Source: Amycolatopsis balhimycina FH 1894 (lineage in GTDB: Bacteria > Actinomycetota > Actinomycetes > Mycobacteriales > Pseudonocardiaceae). From it: a DNA stretch of 64,000 nt. Numbering within the stretch: position 1 is the stretch's first letter; each line of letters starts with the position of its first letter. Location of the stretch: assembly GCF_000384295.1 (NCBI RefSeq), contig NZ_KB913037.1, positions 2,027,975-2,091,974 of the forward strand. The letters run 5' to 3'. The notes beneath the pieces are model-generated. The model saw nothing but the letters and a program-made list of their open reading frames with translations. It searched no databases and was not told where the DNA came from. The position numbers and the translations under genes are program-made. Of this stretch, positions 18,504 through 28,287 are shown piece after piece.

Positions 18504-18523
18504 CCCATGAGAAGGAGCCACCC

Positions 18524-19123
18524 GTGTTCGAGCTCATCACCAGCCCCTTCCTCGACGACTACCTCCTCCTCCGTCCCGGCAGCGAGTCAGGAATCCGGCT
18601 GCCGGTGAGATCATGGGAGCAGCTGGCATCCACCGCGTCCGGGCAGCTCTGTCCGGGCTGGTTGGTCGACGCGGCGCGCCGCCGCTGGCCGGATCGGGAA
18701 CGTCTCCTGCAGCTGCTCGCGGACGCCGGGGTGCTATGGCTGCAACTCACCGGCGGCGAACCACTGATCGACAAGCTGTTCACGGCGGTCTCGCCCACCA
18801 TCTACGGCGGCACGGAAAGCCTCCCAGCGCAGTCGCAGGAGTACCTGCGCAAGCGGAAGCCGTTCACCGGCTGCAACGCCGGACACACGTTCTTCCACGT
18901 CGACCCGCACGGCATGGCCAGCATCTGCAAAGTCGGCCGCGACCCTCAGGTCCCGCTGCTCGAGGAAGGCCTAACGGGGCTCGGCGGGATCGCGGACCGG
19001 CTGCTGCTGCGCCAGGGCGGCTGCACCGGCTGCCAGCTGCACGGCAGCTGCGGCACCTGCATGCCCCTGGTCACCCTCTACCGGAAAGCCAAGGCCCCGC
19101 TGAGCACCTACTGCCAGCACTGA
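18524..19123 (+). pseudogene. Radical SAM/SPASM maturase with two in-frame internal deletions
   Basis: The frame is open for 199 residues from GTG 18524 (GAGAAGGAGCCACCC ribosome site). It starts like a SPASM maturase (MFELITSPFLDDYLLLRPGS), but the CxxxCxxC cluster region is absent: WLVDAARRRW runs straight into PDRERLLQLLADAGVLWLQL. GGEPLIDKLF then runs directly into SPTIYGGTESL, so most of the barrel is missing too. The C-terminal SPASM part is complete: GCNAGHTFFHVDPHGMASIC, GGCTGCQLHGSCGTCMPL and TYCQH. Family enzymes are about 380-400 residues and modify ribosomal peptides. Without the SAM-binding cysteines this one cannot do radical chemistry. It could be a relic or, less likely, a SPASM-only peptide-binding protein. 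Confidence 0.7.
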
Positions 19124-19144
19124 TCAACCGAGAGGAGGGAAACC

Positions 19145-19264
19145 ATGACCGCTGCCCTCGTCCCATTGGAACGGCGCGATGCGAGCGGCACCACCATCCC
19201 CGTGCCGCTCGACGCGCCGAAGGGACCACTTTGCTTCCGGGCTGATCGCCATGGTCTGGCTCCT
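19145..19264 (+). pseudogene. 5' fragment of a gene downstream of the radical SAM relic
   Basis: The ATG at 19145 has a strong ribosome site (GAGAGGAGGGAAACC) and opens MTAALVPLERRDASGTTIPV then PLDAPKGPLCF. From about 19247 the reading frame enters unrelated sequence antisense to the next gene. This looks like the first 30 or so codons of the next member of the radical SAM cluster, cut off by rearrangement. The family is not recognised. Confidence 0.4.
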
Positions 19265-19281
19265 TTAGTCAGACAGCATTG

Positions 19282-20307
19282 TCATGAAAGGTCCGTCTTC
19301 ATTGGACGGACAGTGACGACGACCTTGCCTTTGGCACGTCCCCTGTCGACGAACGCCATGGCGTCATTGGTGGCATCGAAGGGGAAGACGCGGTCGACGA
19401 CCGGCTCGATGATGCCGGCGTCGACGAGGGAGGTGATCTCCCGGAGCTGGGCCCCGCTGGCACGCATGAAGAGGAACGAGTAGTCCACCTGTCGGCGCTC
19501 GGCCGCGGTCCGGATTCCGTGGCTCAGCGCGCGCGTTGCCGGGCGCAGGATCCACGGCTTTCCCATTTCCCGGGCGAAGTCCGGGTCGGGCGGGCCGGAG
19601 AGGGAGATCAGCTTGCCGCCGGGTTTCAGGATCCGCAGGGACTTGTTGAGCGCCTCCTTGTCGAGGCTGTGCAAGACCACGTCGTAGTCGTGCAGGACGT
19701 TTTCGAAGTCGTCCTTGCGGTAATCGATCACGATGTCCGCCCCGAGGCGTTCGACCAGGCCGGTGTTCGCGGTGCTCGTGGTCGTGGCGACGGTGGCGCC
19801 GAGGTGCTTCGCCAGCTGGATCGCGAACGTCCCCACACCGCCGGAACCCGCCTGGATGAAGACCTTCTGTCCCTTGCGCAGGTGGGCGAGTTCGATCAGT
19901 GCCTGCCAGGCAGTCAGGCCGACCAGCGGCAGGGAAGCAGCTTCCTCCATCGTGAGCCGCTTCGGCTTCAGAGCGAGGTCGTCTACGTGGACGGCGATGA
20001 ACTCCGCGAAGGTCCCGATCCGGTCCTTGTCGGGCCGGGCGTAGACCTCGTCGCCGGGCTTGAACTCGCGCACGCGGTCCCCGGTGCGGACCACGACGCC
20101 GGCGACGTCGTTGCCGAGGACGAACGGTGGCCGGTAGGGCAGGAAGAGCTTGAATTCCCCGTCCCTGATCTTCGAGTCCAGGGCGTTGACGCCGGCGGCG
20201 TGCACCTGGATCAGCACGTCGTGCTCGCCGACGGCGGGCTCCGGCACGTCGCCGGCCCGCAGTGTGTTGCCGTTCTTGCCGTAGCGATCGACGATAAACG
20301 CCTTCAT
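19282..20307 (-). CDS. NADP-dependent quinone-oxidoreductase-like MDR enzyme
   Basis: A 341-residue zinc-independent medium-chain dehydrogenase (start ATG ending at 20307). The N-terminal GroES-like domain has VHAAGVNALDSKIRDG and PFVLGNDVAGVVV. The Rossmann part has FIQAGSGGVGTFAIQLAKHL near residue 150, GADIVIDYRKDDF and LKPGGKLISLSGPP. No structural-zinc cysteines are seen, so it is a quinone or enone reductase type. It is divergent from a TetR gene across a 129-base gap with two operator-like sites (20325-20340 and 20386-20401), so it is very likely repressed by that TetR until substrate appears. Confidence 0.87.
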   Translation of the reverse strand: MKAFIVDRYGKNGNTLRAGDVPEPAVGEHDVLIQVHAAGVNALDSKIRDGEFKLFLPYRPPFVLGNDVAGVVVRTGDRVREFKPGDEVYARPDKDRIGTFAEFIAVHVDDLALKPKRLTMEEAASLPLVGLTAWQALIELAHLRKGQKVFIQAGSGGVGTFAIQLAKHLGATVATTTSTANTGLVERLGADIVIDYRKDDFENVLHDYDVVLHSLDKEALNKSLRILKPGGKLISLSGPPDPDFAREMGKPWILRPATRALSHGIRTAAERRQVDYSFLFMRASGAQLREITSLVDAGIIEPVVDRVFPFDATNDAMAFVDRGRAKGKVVVTVRPMKTDLS

Positions 20308-20324
20308 GTCAGCCACCCACCTTG

Positions 20325-20340
20325 AGATTATGACCATACT
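20325..20340 (+). promoter_or_regulatory. TetR-type operator site A
   Basis: AGATTATGACCATACT lies 18 bases upstream of the oxidoreductase start, with CAATATGGTC following closely. It is AT-rich in a GC-rich context and near-palindromic (AGATTATG / CATA.T). The same motif recurs at 20386, 21408, 56991, 62135 and 62169, always upstream of genes of the same functional type. Confidence 0.65.
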
Positions 20341-20385
20341 ACAATATGGTCTGGCGAGCATGCGTGCAAGGTGCTGGCCGAACTT

Positions 20386-20401
20386 AGATTATGATCGTAC
20401 T
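20386..20401 (+). promoter_or_regulatory. TetR-type operator site B
   Basis: AGATTATGATCGTACT matches site A at 14 of 16 positions and lies 36 bases ahead of the TetR start, so it probably mediates autoregulation. Confidence 0.65.
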
Positions 20402-20436
20402 AACATGGGGTATCAGTCCGATGAGTGGAGGCGCGC

Positions 20437-21021
20437 GTGGTGCGATACGCGAAGGAGCACAAGCAGGCGACGCGGCAGCGGATCATCGATACGGCCGGAC
20501 GCCGGCTCAAGCGCGACGGGATCGACGGCTCCGGCGTCGCCACGCTCATGAAGGACGCAGGTCTGACGAATGGCGCGTTCTACGCCCACTTCGAATCCAA
20601 AGAGGACCTGGTCGCCACCGTGGTCTCCGAGCAGCTGCGCGGCCAGCGCGAGTGGCTCACCTCCTTCCCGCCCGGCCGCGACGGCGTCGAGCGGATGGTG
20701 CGCACCTACCTCTCGCCCGAGCACCGCGACACACCCGAGGAGGGCTGCCCGTCCGCCGCACTGCTGGACGAGATCAGCCGCTGCACGGATCCGACGAAGG
20801 AGACCTACACCGGCAGCGTGCTGGCCGTCATCGACGACATCGCCGCCCGCCTGGCGCCGCAGGACCCGCCGTCGGCGCGGAACAAGACCCTCAGCATCTA
20901 CGCCCTGATGGTCGGGACCCTGCAGCTCGCCCGCGCCCTGGCCGACCGCCAACTCTCGGACGACATCCTGAAGCAGGGGATCCGCAACGCGCTGACCGTG
21001 CTGGACGCTTCCGAGGGCTGA
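20437..21021 (+). CDS. TetR-family repressor
   Basis: About 194 residues. GGAGG at 20427 precedes two consecutive GTG codons (20437 and 20440); the paralogue at 57331-57903 has the same GGAGG and double-GTG arrangement. The N-terminal HTH is VATLMKDAGLTNGAFYAHFE. The C-terminal ligand domain has EEGCPSAALLDEISRC and IYALMVGTLQLARALADRQL. It is divergent from the oxidoreductase, with operator-like sites between them, and is the probable local controller of the 19.3-24.5 kb cluster. The ligand is unknown; an acyl or lactone intermediate would fit the neighbours. Confidence 0.9.
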   Translation: MVRYAKEHKQATRQRIIDTAGRRLKRDGIDGSGVATLMKDAGLTNGAFYAHFESKEDLVATVVSEQLRGQREWLTSFPPGRDGVERMVRTYLSPEHRDTPEEGCPSAALLDEISRCTDPTKETYTGSVLAVIDDIAARLAPQDPPSARNKTLSIYALMVGTLQLARALADRQLSDDILKQGIRNALTVLDASEG

Positions 21022-21073
21022 CGTGCGGCCGGGCCGCGAAGAGGCGAAGGTTGCCCCCAAATTGTAACGAAGT

Positions 21074-21337
21074 TACGTCCTCACCGGCGATCCGGCCATC
21101 CTCGAGGCCGTCGTGATCGGCGTGACCGACGCCGAGTGGGGAGAGGTCGTCGTCGCCTACGTGCAACCACGCCCCGGCAGCACCATTGATCCCGCTGCGC
21201 TGCAGGCCCGCTGCGCGAGCAGCCTCCGCGGCCACAAGCGGCCGACGTCACTGATCGTGCTCGACGTCGTCCCGAAGAACGCGGTGGGCAAGATCGACAA
21301 ACCCAAGTTGCGGGCACGTCATACCGCCGCCCCGTAG
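21074..21337 (+). pseudogene. C-terminal remnant of an AMP-dependent acyl-CoA ligase
   Basis: A stop at 21065 precedes YVLTGDPAILEAVVIGVTDA and continues with a typical ligase C-terminal domain ending RPTSLIVLDVVPKNAVGKID, where the K of GKI is the catalytic lysine of the A10 motif. The first 400 or so residues are missing, so the enzyme is dead. A complete ligase of this superfamily lies in the related cluster at 59636-61168. Confidence 0.8.
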
Positions 21338-21407
21338 TCCTGCTCCACCTCGAGCCGCAGGCGAGCATCACCCACCGGGGCCGATGGGCGCTTGCACCCC
21401 GCATTGA

Positions 21408-21423
21408 AGTATGGTCATAATAT
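21408..21423 (-). promoter_or_regulatory. TetR-type operator site C, abutting a start codon
   Basis: Read on the minus strand this is ATATTATGACCATACT, 15 of 16 identical to site A. It ends four bases before the ATG of the alpha/beta hydrolase at 21428. No Shine-Dalgarno sequence fits between, so binding here would cover the start itself. Confidence 0.65.
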
Positions 21424-21427
21424 AAAC

Positions 21428-22279
21428 ATGACGACGTACACGGCTGACACTCTCGAGAACCACACCGTCGCGGGTCCCTCCGCGGTATTCACCTACCGCC
21501 GCACCGGTCCGCGCGGAGGTGTGCCCCTGGTCCTGCTCATGCGGTTCCGCGGCACCATCGACTGGTGGGACCCGGAGTTCGTCGACCACCTCGCCGCGGA
21601 CCGCGACGTGATCATCTTCGACAACGTCGGCATCGGGTACACCGGCGGCGAGCCACGTGACACCGCGGAAGGCTTCGCCGACGGCGCGATCGAGTTCATC
21701 GAGGCCCTCGGGCTGACGCAGGCCGACCTGCTCGGCTGGTCACTCGGCGGCATCGTGGCGCAGCTGGTCGCGCTCCGCCGGCCCGGTCTCGTGCGCAAGG
21801 TCGTCGTCGCCGGCAGCAGCGGACCGGGCCTCGCGCCCGGCACTCCCGGGATGGACGAACGCGTGCTGTCCATCATGGCCAAGCCGGACGCCGACGCCGA
21901 AGACCTGCTCTACCTCTTCTACCCGGAAACCGGACCGGCCCGCGCCGCGGGGCTCGAGCACCTGGAGAAGGTCGCCAAGCGCCTCGAAGCGGGCGGCCCC
22001 CCGGTCACCGAGGAAGCCGCCCAGGGGCAGCTCGCCGCTGTCGGACGCCTCCTGGCCGTGGACTGGGACCAGCTGAAGGCTCAGCTGCAGGCGATCAGCC
22101 AGCCGGTCCTGTACGCCAACGGGATCCACGACGTGATGATCTCCGCCCTCGGCTCCTACAAGGCGGTCGAACAGGTCCCCGACTCCACACTGATCCTCTA
22201 CAGCGACGCCGGCCACGCCTTCCTCTTCCAACACATCCACGAGTTCGCCGCCCAGGTCGACCTTTTCCTGGCCCACTGA
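21428..22279 (+). CDS. Alpha/beta hydrolase
   Basis: A 283-residue hydrolase (MTTYTADTLENHTVAGPSAV at the start). The nucleophile elbow is LLGWSLGGIVAQL, Ser near residue 104. The acid is probably Asp in NGIHDVMISALG, and the histidine is in YSDAGHAFLFQH near 262. The oxyanion-side strand is VPLVLLMRFRGTIDWW, and the next landmark is VIIFDNVGIGYT. No ribosome site precedes the ATG, and operator site C sits four bases upstream, so a leaderless mRNA is plausible. The enzyme would cleave an ester, lactone or C-C bond of an unknown substrate. The next hydrolase follows after 17 bases. Confidence 0.86.
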   Translation: MTTYTADTLENHTVAGPSAVFTYRRTGPRGGVPLVLLMRFRGTIDWWDPEFVDHLAADRDVIIFDNVGIGYTGGEPRDTAEGFADGAIEFIEALGLTQADLLGWSLGGIVAQLVALRRPGLVRKVVVAGSSGPGLAPGTPGMDERVLSIMAKPDADAEDLLYLFYPETGPARAAGLEHLEKVAKRLEAGGPPVTEEAAQGQLAAVGRLLAVDWDQLKAQLQAISQPVLYANGIHDVMISALGSYKAVEQVPDSTLILYSDAGHAFLFQHIHEFAAQVDLFLAH

Positions 22280-22296
22280 AAGACAAGGACGAAACC

Positions 22297-23151
22297 ATGA
22301 ACAACAACCAAGACGTCGTCTCGTCCTATCAGGACGCGCCGACCCGCGCCGTCTCCGCCGGCGGCGTCGACTTCGCCTACCGCGAGCTCGGCCCGAAGAC
22401 CGGGGTCCCGGTCGTCTTCCTGACCCACCTGGCCGCGGTCCTGGACAACTGGGACCCCCGCGTCGTCGACGGCATCGCCGCGCACCACCGGGTCATCACC
22501 TTCGACAACCGCGGCGTCGGCGCGACCACCGGCACCACCCCGAAGTCGATCCAGGGGATGGCGGCCGACGCGGTCACCTTCATCCGCGCGCTCGGCCTGA
22601 CGAACGTCGACCTCCTCGGCTTCTCGATGGGCGGCATGATCGCCCAAGTGATCGCCCAGACCGAGCCGGACCTCGTCCGCAAGCTGGTCATCGCCGGCAC
22701 GGGCCCCGCCGGGGGCGAGGGCATCAAGAACGTCACCAGGATTTCGAACCTCGACACCGTCAGGGCGCTGCTGACGCTGCAGGACCCGAAGCAGTTCCTC
22801 TTCTTCACCCGGACCTCGAACGGCAAGCGGGCGGGCAAGGAGTTCCTGGCGCGGTTGAAGGAACGCAAGAACGACCGGGACAAGACGATCGCGCTGAGGG
22901 CTTACGTCGCCCAGCTCAAGGCCATCCACCGGTGGGGTTTGGAAAAGCCGTCCGACCTCTCGGTCATCCGCCAGCCGGTGCTGGTCGCCAACGGCGACCA
23001 CGACCGGATGGTGCCGACGAAGAACTCCCACGACCTGGCGCGGCGCCTGCCCGACAGCGAACTGGTGATCTACCCCGACGCCGGCCACGGCGGCATCTTC
23101 CAGTTCCACGCCCAGTTCGTCGCCAAGGCCCTCGAATTCCTCGCGCGATAG
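22297..23151 (+). CDS. Alpha/beta hydrolase, paralogue of the one at 63150-63998
   Basis: A 284-residue hydrolase with ribosome site AAGGACGAAACC. Landmarks are FAYRELGPKTGVPVVFLTHL, RVITFDNRGVGA, nucleophile LLGFSMGGMIAQV (Ser near 110), acid in NGDHDRMVPTKNS and histidine in YPDAGHGGIFQFH. The enzyme at 63150-63998 shares the same blocks in the same order (YRELGP, NWDPRV/DWDPRV, DNRGVGA, ANGDHD), including the unusual FLFF and LARLKER region, so the two are clear duplicates. It is part of the operon after the 21428 gene. The substrate is unknown. Confidence 0.87.
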   Translation: MNNNQDVVSSYQDAPTRAVSAGGVDFAYRELGPKTGVPVVFLTHLAAVLDNWDPRVVDGIAAHHRVITFDNRGVGATTGTTPKSIQGMAADAVTFIRALGLTNVDLLGFSMGGMIAQVIAQTEPDLVRKLVIAGTGPAGGEGIKNVTRISNLDTVRALLTLQDPKQFLFFTRTSNGKRAGKEFLARLKERKNDRDKTIALRAYVAQLKAIHRWGLEKPSDLSVIRQPVLVANGDHDRMVPTKNSHDLARRLPDSELVIYPDAGHGGIFQFHAQFVAKALEFLAR

Positions 23152-23197
23152 CACCTGTTCCCCAGCAATAACGTCCGAGCCGAGAGGATTCGATTTC

Positions 23198-24537
<1,340 letters not shown>

Positions 24538-24544
24538 ATCCCGG

Positions 24545-25150
24545 TCAGCAGCCGAGCAGCGTGGCCAGCTCGCCGAGGTCGCGGGCGTGCAGTGTGTTGC
24601 CCAGGCTAGGTGAGACGTCCTTCAGGGCGTCCCGGCCGAACTCGTGCGGCCGCTCCACGTAGGCGGTATGCAGCCCGCAGGAGCGTGCGGCCGCGAGGTC
24701 GTCGTGATGGGCGGCGACCAGCATCACGTCGGCCTCCAGCACGTCGAAGACGGACGCGGCGCCGTGGTAAGCCTCGGGCTCGGGCTTGTATCGCCGGAAG
24801 GTCTCCGCGGAGAGGATGCAGTCCCACGGCAGCCCGGCGTGCGTGAGCAGGGCGACGTTGCCGTTGGACAGCGAGCAGACGACGTACTCGGCCTTGAGCC
24901 GGGTGAGGGCGTCCACGGCGTCGGGCCACGGGTCCAGCCGGTGCCACCAGGGTAAGCCGGTGGCGCTCCTCGTCGGGCACGTCGGGCAGGCCGAACTCGG
25001 CGAGGACGTCGTCGAGGATCATCCGGTGCAGGTCGTCGAGCTGGTCCAGCCGAGCTCGCCGTCGATCACCCGCCGCAGGGCGGGGACGTAGCCGGCGCGC
25101 CAGGCGTTGGCGAACTCGCCCGCGTCGAGCGATGCTGTGCTGTCCGCCTG
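24545..25150 (-). pseudogene. Haloacid dehalogenase type II (HAD) pseudogene
   Basis: The 3' part, 24545-24916, reads cleanly as HAD: VVCSLSNGNVALLTHAGLPW, AETFRRYKPEPEAYHGAA, MLVAAHHDDLAAARSCGL. The 5' part (QLDDLHRMILDDVLAEFGLP, VPDEERHRLTLV) lies in other frames between 24960 and 25100. The N-terminal DxDGT nucleophile region is absent. At least two frameshifts and a 5' truncation make it nonfunctional. Confidence 0.75.
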
Positions 25151-25168
25151 AAGTGGCCAAGGACTTCG

Positions 25169-26053
25169 TCAACCCTCACCGGTGTCCAGGAAGGCGGCCA
25201 CGGCCGGGGCGGTTTCCGTGGTCCGGTGCAACAGGTGGAAGCCGGTGGTGAGGCCGGGTTCGGCGAGCGGGCGGTACACCACGTTGGGCACGGCGGCGCG
25301 GTGCACACCGGCCGGGACCACCGTGACGCCCACCCCGGCGGCGACCAGCGCGAGCACACCCAGGGTGCTGTCCGCCCGAAAGCGGCTCGACGCCGGCCAC
25401 AGCTTCAGCCGGGCCAGCCGCGACAAGTCCGACACCAGGTCGCCCCGGCCGTCGTCGAAGGTGTACTCGACCAATTCCACTCCGGAGATCTGCTCCGCGG
25501 TCAGCGTCTCGTGCCCGGCCAGAACATGTCCGGCGGGCAGCGCAACGAGAAACGACACCGAACTGGCCGGGGCGGAGGTGAGCAGAGGTTCGCTGAGCGG
25601 TGCCGGGAGTGCGCTGAAGCCGACGTCCAGCTCGCCGGCGAGGATCGCGGCCCGCTGCGTCTCCGGCCCGGCTTCCCGCAGTTCGATCCGTACCAGCGGC
25701 CTGGCCTCGTGGAACGCGCGAATCCGGGCAGTCAGGATGCCGCCGAACACCACGGCACCGGCCACGCCGATCCGCACCGCACCGGTCTCACCGCGCAGCG
25801 CGAGCCGTGCTGCGACCTGTGCCCGCTCGGCCTGGGCCAGCACCCGCCGGGCCTCGATCAGGAACGCCTGACCGGCCGGGGTGAGCCGGGTCTGCCGGGA
25901 GCCGCGGTCGAACAGCGGTCCGCCGAGTTCGTTTTCCAGGTCGCGGATCTGCATGCTCAGCGTGGGCTGGACCACGTGCAGCCGGCGCGCTGCCCGGCTG
26001 AACCCGCCCTCCTCGGCCACGGCGACGAAGTACCTCAGGTGCCGCAGCTCCAT
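25169..26053 (-). CDS. LysR-family regulator
   Basis: A 294-residue LTTR starting at the ATG ending at 26053 (AGGAGCTGGG ahead). The N-terminal HTH is MELRHLRYFVAVAEEGGFSR then VVQPTLSMQIRDLENELGGP. The effector domain has GAVRIGVAGAVVFGGILTAR and GVGVTVVPAGV. It is divergent from the amidohydrolase at 26169 across 115 bases, the classic LysR/target layout, so it probably activates that gene and the SDR after it. Confidence 0.9.
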   Translation of the reverse strand: MELRHLRYFVAVAEEGGFSRAARRLHVVQPTLSMQIRDLENELGGPLFDRGSRQTRLTPAGQAFLIEARRVLAQAERAQVAARLALRGETGAVRIGVAGAVVFGGILTARIRAFHEARPLVRIELREAGPETQRAAILAGELDVGFSALPAPLSEPLLTSAPASSVSFLVALPAGHVLAGHETLTAEQISGVELVEYTFDDGRGDLVSDLSRLARLKLWPASSRFRADSTLGVLALVAAGVGVTVVPAGVHRAAVPNVVYRPLAEPGLTTGFHLLHRTTETAPAVAAFLDTGEG

Positions 26054-26168
26054 CCCAGCTCCTATCAGCCGTACTGATCGTAGCATCAGAAACAAGTGTT
26101 TGAGCTTATCGACTGCCGGGGCCATCGTGGAGGTGCCCACCGAAGATCGTTGATGAGCAGGGAGAGCA

Positions 26169-27173
26169 ATGCGGATCGTCACGCTCGAAGAACACTGGTC
26201 CGACCCGGCGGTGTCCGCCGCCAGCGCGCCGGGCATGACCGAACTCGTCCCCGGCTACGCGACCGCGTTCGACCCGAGCGCCGGGGTGCCCTACACCGAG
26301 CTGAGGCACCTGCTGCCGGACATCGGCGCCGCCCGGATCGCCGACATGGACCGCAACGGCATCACCACGCAGGTGCTCTCCTGCCAGAACACGTTCCTGC
26401 CGGCCGACGTGGCGCCAGAGCTGACCAAGGCGGCCAACGACACCGCGGCCCAGGCGGTCAAGGCCTACCCGGGCCGGTTCGCCGCGTTCGCCACCCTGCC
26501 CACGGCCGTGCCCGGCGCGGCGGCCGACGAGCTGCGCCGCTGCGTCCGCGAACTGGGTTTCGTGGGCACCATGATCATGGGCCGCACCGACGGCGAGTTC
26601 CTGGACGAGCCCCGGTTCGACCCGATTCTGCGCGCCGCGAGCGAGCTGAACGTGCCGATCTACCTGCACCCGGCCCCGCCACCACTGGCGGTCAGCGAGG
26701 CCAACTACGCCGGCCGGCTCTCACCCGCGGTGTCCACGTTCTTCCGGCTGCCCGCGTGGGGGTGGCATCAGGAGACGGCCGTGCACTTCCTGCACCTGAT
26801 CCTGGCTGGAGTGCTCGACCGCTACCCGGATCTGCAGTTCGTCCTCGGCCACTGGGGCGAGTCCATCCCGTTCTACCTCGACCGGCTGGACGAGGCCCTG
26901 CCCCAGCGGTTGACCAGGCTTGACCGGACCTTCCGGGAGTACTTCCGGGACAACGTGTTCATCACGCCCAGCGGGATGTTCAGCCAAGCTCAGCTGCGCT
27001 ACTGCGTCGACACCGTGGGCGTGGATCGGATCATCCACGCCGTGGACTTCCCGATGATCGGCAACGAGGGTGCCGTGCCGTTCCTGGCCGATTCGTACCT
27101 GTCCGGCGAAGACAAGGACAAGATCGCCCACGGCAACGCCGACAAGCTGCTCGGGCTCGACCGAATCCAGTGA
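26169..27173 (+). CDS. Amidohydrolase-2 (ACMSD / gamma-resorcylate decarboxylase-like) enzyme
   Basis: A 334-residue metal-dependent TIM-barrel enzyme with ribosome site GGGAGAGCA. The N-terminal EEHW takes the place of the HxH metal pair, as in resorcylate decarboxylases. Later ligands are His in VPIYLHPAPPP near residue 168, His in FVLGHWGESIPFYLDRLDEA near 224 and Asp in HAVDFPMIGNEG near 290. Family members decarboxylate or hydrolyse aromatic or alpha-beta-unsaturated acids in the cytosol. The divergent LysR gene points to inducible catabolism of an aromatic acid, which is an inference. Confidence 0.85.
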   Translation: MRIVTLEEHWSDPAVSAASAPGMTELVPGYATAFDPSAGVPYTELRHLLPDIGAARIADMDRNGITTQVLSCQNTFLPADVAPELTKAANDTAAQAVKAYPGRFAAFATLPTAVPGAAADELRRCVRELGFVGTMIMGRTDGEFLDEPRFDPILRAASELNVPIYLHPAPPPLAVSEANYAGRLSPAVSTFFRLPAWGWHQETAVHFLHLILAGVLDRYPDLQFVLGHWGESIPFYLDRLDEALPQRLTRLDRTFREYFRDNVFITPSGMFSQAQLRYCVDTVGVDRIIHAVDFPMIGNEGAVPFLADSYLSGEDKDKIAHGNADKLLGLDRIQ

Positions 27174-27296
27174 CTGGTCCCGCGTCGCGGTCGGCGCGCG
27201 ATAGGTCTGGACCAGTGGAGAGCTCTCCGCCAATCGTCTCCCATACTGCCCCATCACGGGGCAACGCACAAAGCGTAGGAATCAGAAGGAGCTCCC

Positions 27297-28004
27297 GTGT
27301 CCCAAGTGATCGCCATCTTCGGAGCCGGCCCCGGCCTCGGCGCCGCCGTCGCTCGCCGGTTCGCCCGCGAGGGCTTCCGTGTCGCCCTGGTCGCACGAGG
27401 CAAGGGCCGCCTGGACGCGCTCGTCGAGCAGCTCACCGCCGAAGGCATCGAGACCGCCGGCTTCCCCGCCGACCTGTCCCGGCCCACCGAGGTCCCCGAC
27501 CTGATCGCGGCCATCCGCGACCGCTTCGGCCGCATCGACGTGATCGAGTACGGCCCGATCAGCGGCGAGCAGAGCTTCTCCCCCGCCACGAAGCTGGACG
27601 CCGCCACCCTGGAGAAGGACAGCCCGCTGCTGCTGCTCACCCCCGTCGAAGTGGTCCGCGCCGTGCTGCCGGAGTGGACCGAGCGCGGCGACGGCGCCTT
27701 CCTGATGACCACCGGCCACACGGCCGTGCAACCGCGGCCCTACATGAGCGGCGTGGGCCCGCTCATGGCGGCCGCCCGCAACTGGCTGTACTCCCTCAAC
27801 GGCGAACTCGTCGCGATCGGCGCCTACGCCGGCACCCTCTCCATCGCGGCCTTCATCGCGGGCAGCGAGATGGGCGAGCTGGCCGCCGCAGCGATGCCCG
27901 ACACGGCTGGCCCGCTCGTCGACCCGGACGACCTCGCCGCGCACTACTGGGACATGTACACCGAACGCGACCGCGTCGAGCAGATCCACCCCCAGGTCGG
28001 CTGA
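27297..28004 (+). CDS. Atypical short-chain dehydrogenase
   Basis: A 235-residue SDR starting at GTG behind AGAAGGAGCTCCC. The cofactor motif is IAIFGAGPGLGAAVARRFAR (GxGPGxG in place of TGxxxGIG). Where the active-site tyrosine and lysine are expected the sequence reads HTAVQPRPYMSGVGPLMAAA, with no lysine four residues after the tyrosine. It may be a divergent or non-catalytic SDR. It is probably cotranscribed with the amidohydrolase 123 bases upstream. A hairpin terminator follows at 28023. Confidence 0.8.
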   Translation: MSQVIAIFGAGPGLGAAVARRFAREGFRVALVARGKGRLDALVEQLTAEGIETAGFPADLSRPTEVPDLIAAIRDRFGRIDVIEYGPISGEQSFSPATKLDAATLEKDSPLLLLTPVEVVRAVLPEWTERGDGAFLMTTGHTAVQPRPYMSGVGPLMAAARNWLYSLNGELVAIGAYAGTLSIAAFIAGSEMGELAAAAMPDTAGPLVDPDDLAAHYWDMYTERDRVEQIHPQVG

Positions 28005-28022
28005 CTCGATAGACAAACTCTC

Positions 28023-28053
28023 GGGCCGTGGCGGCAGGCGGCGGCCACGGCCC
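28023..28053. terminator. Hairpin terminator after the SDR gene
   Basis: GGGCCGTGGC and GCCACGGCCC form a perfect 10-bp stem around an 11-base loop, starting 19 bases after the SDR stop. There is no U tract, as is usual in GC-rich actinobacteria. Confidence 0.65.
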
Positions 28054-28287
28054 ATCGGCGACACTGCCAACCCAACGCCGGCCTGGCCCTTCGCTGCTTC
28101 CGCCCTGCCGAACAGCCAATCCATGTGGGCGTGCCGGAAACCTTTGGCGAGCGCGGTCGCGGACGTGCCGTAGCGCCAGGGGGAGTAGCCCGTCGATGGC
28201 GCTTCAAACAGTGCTGTCCGAACGATCACCGGCTCTTCCTGCGCCGATCGGCCGGGCGTCAGACACGCCGATCGGTGGCCCTCTAGC

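Noticed and set aside
19145..19483. A 112-residue protein running into the 3' end of the oxidoreductase gene
   Set aside because: Only the first 30 or so codons look natural; the rest is antisense to the oxidoreductase.
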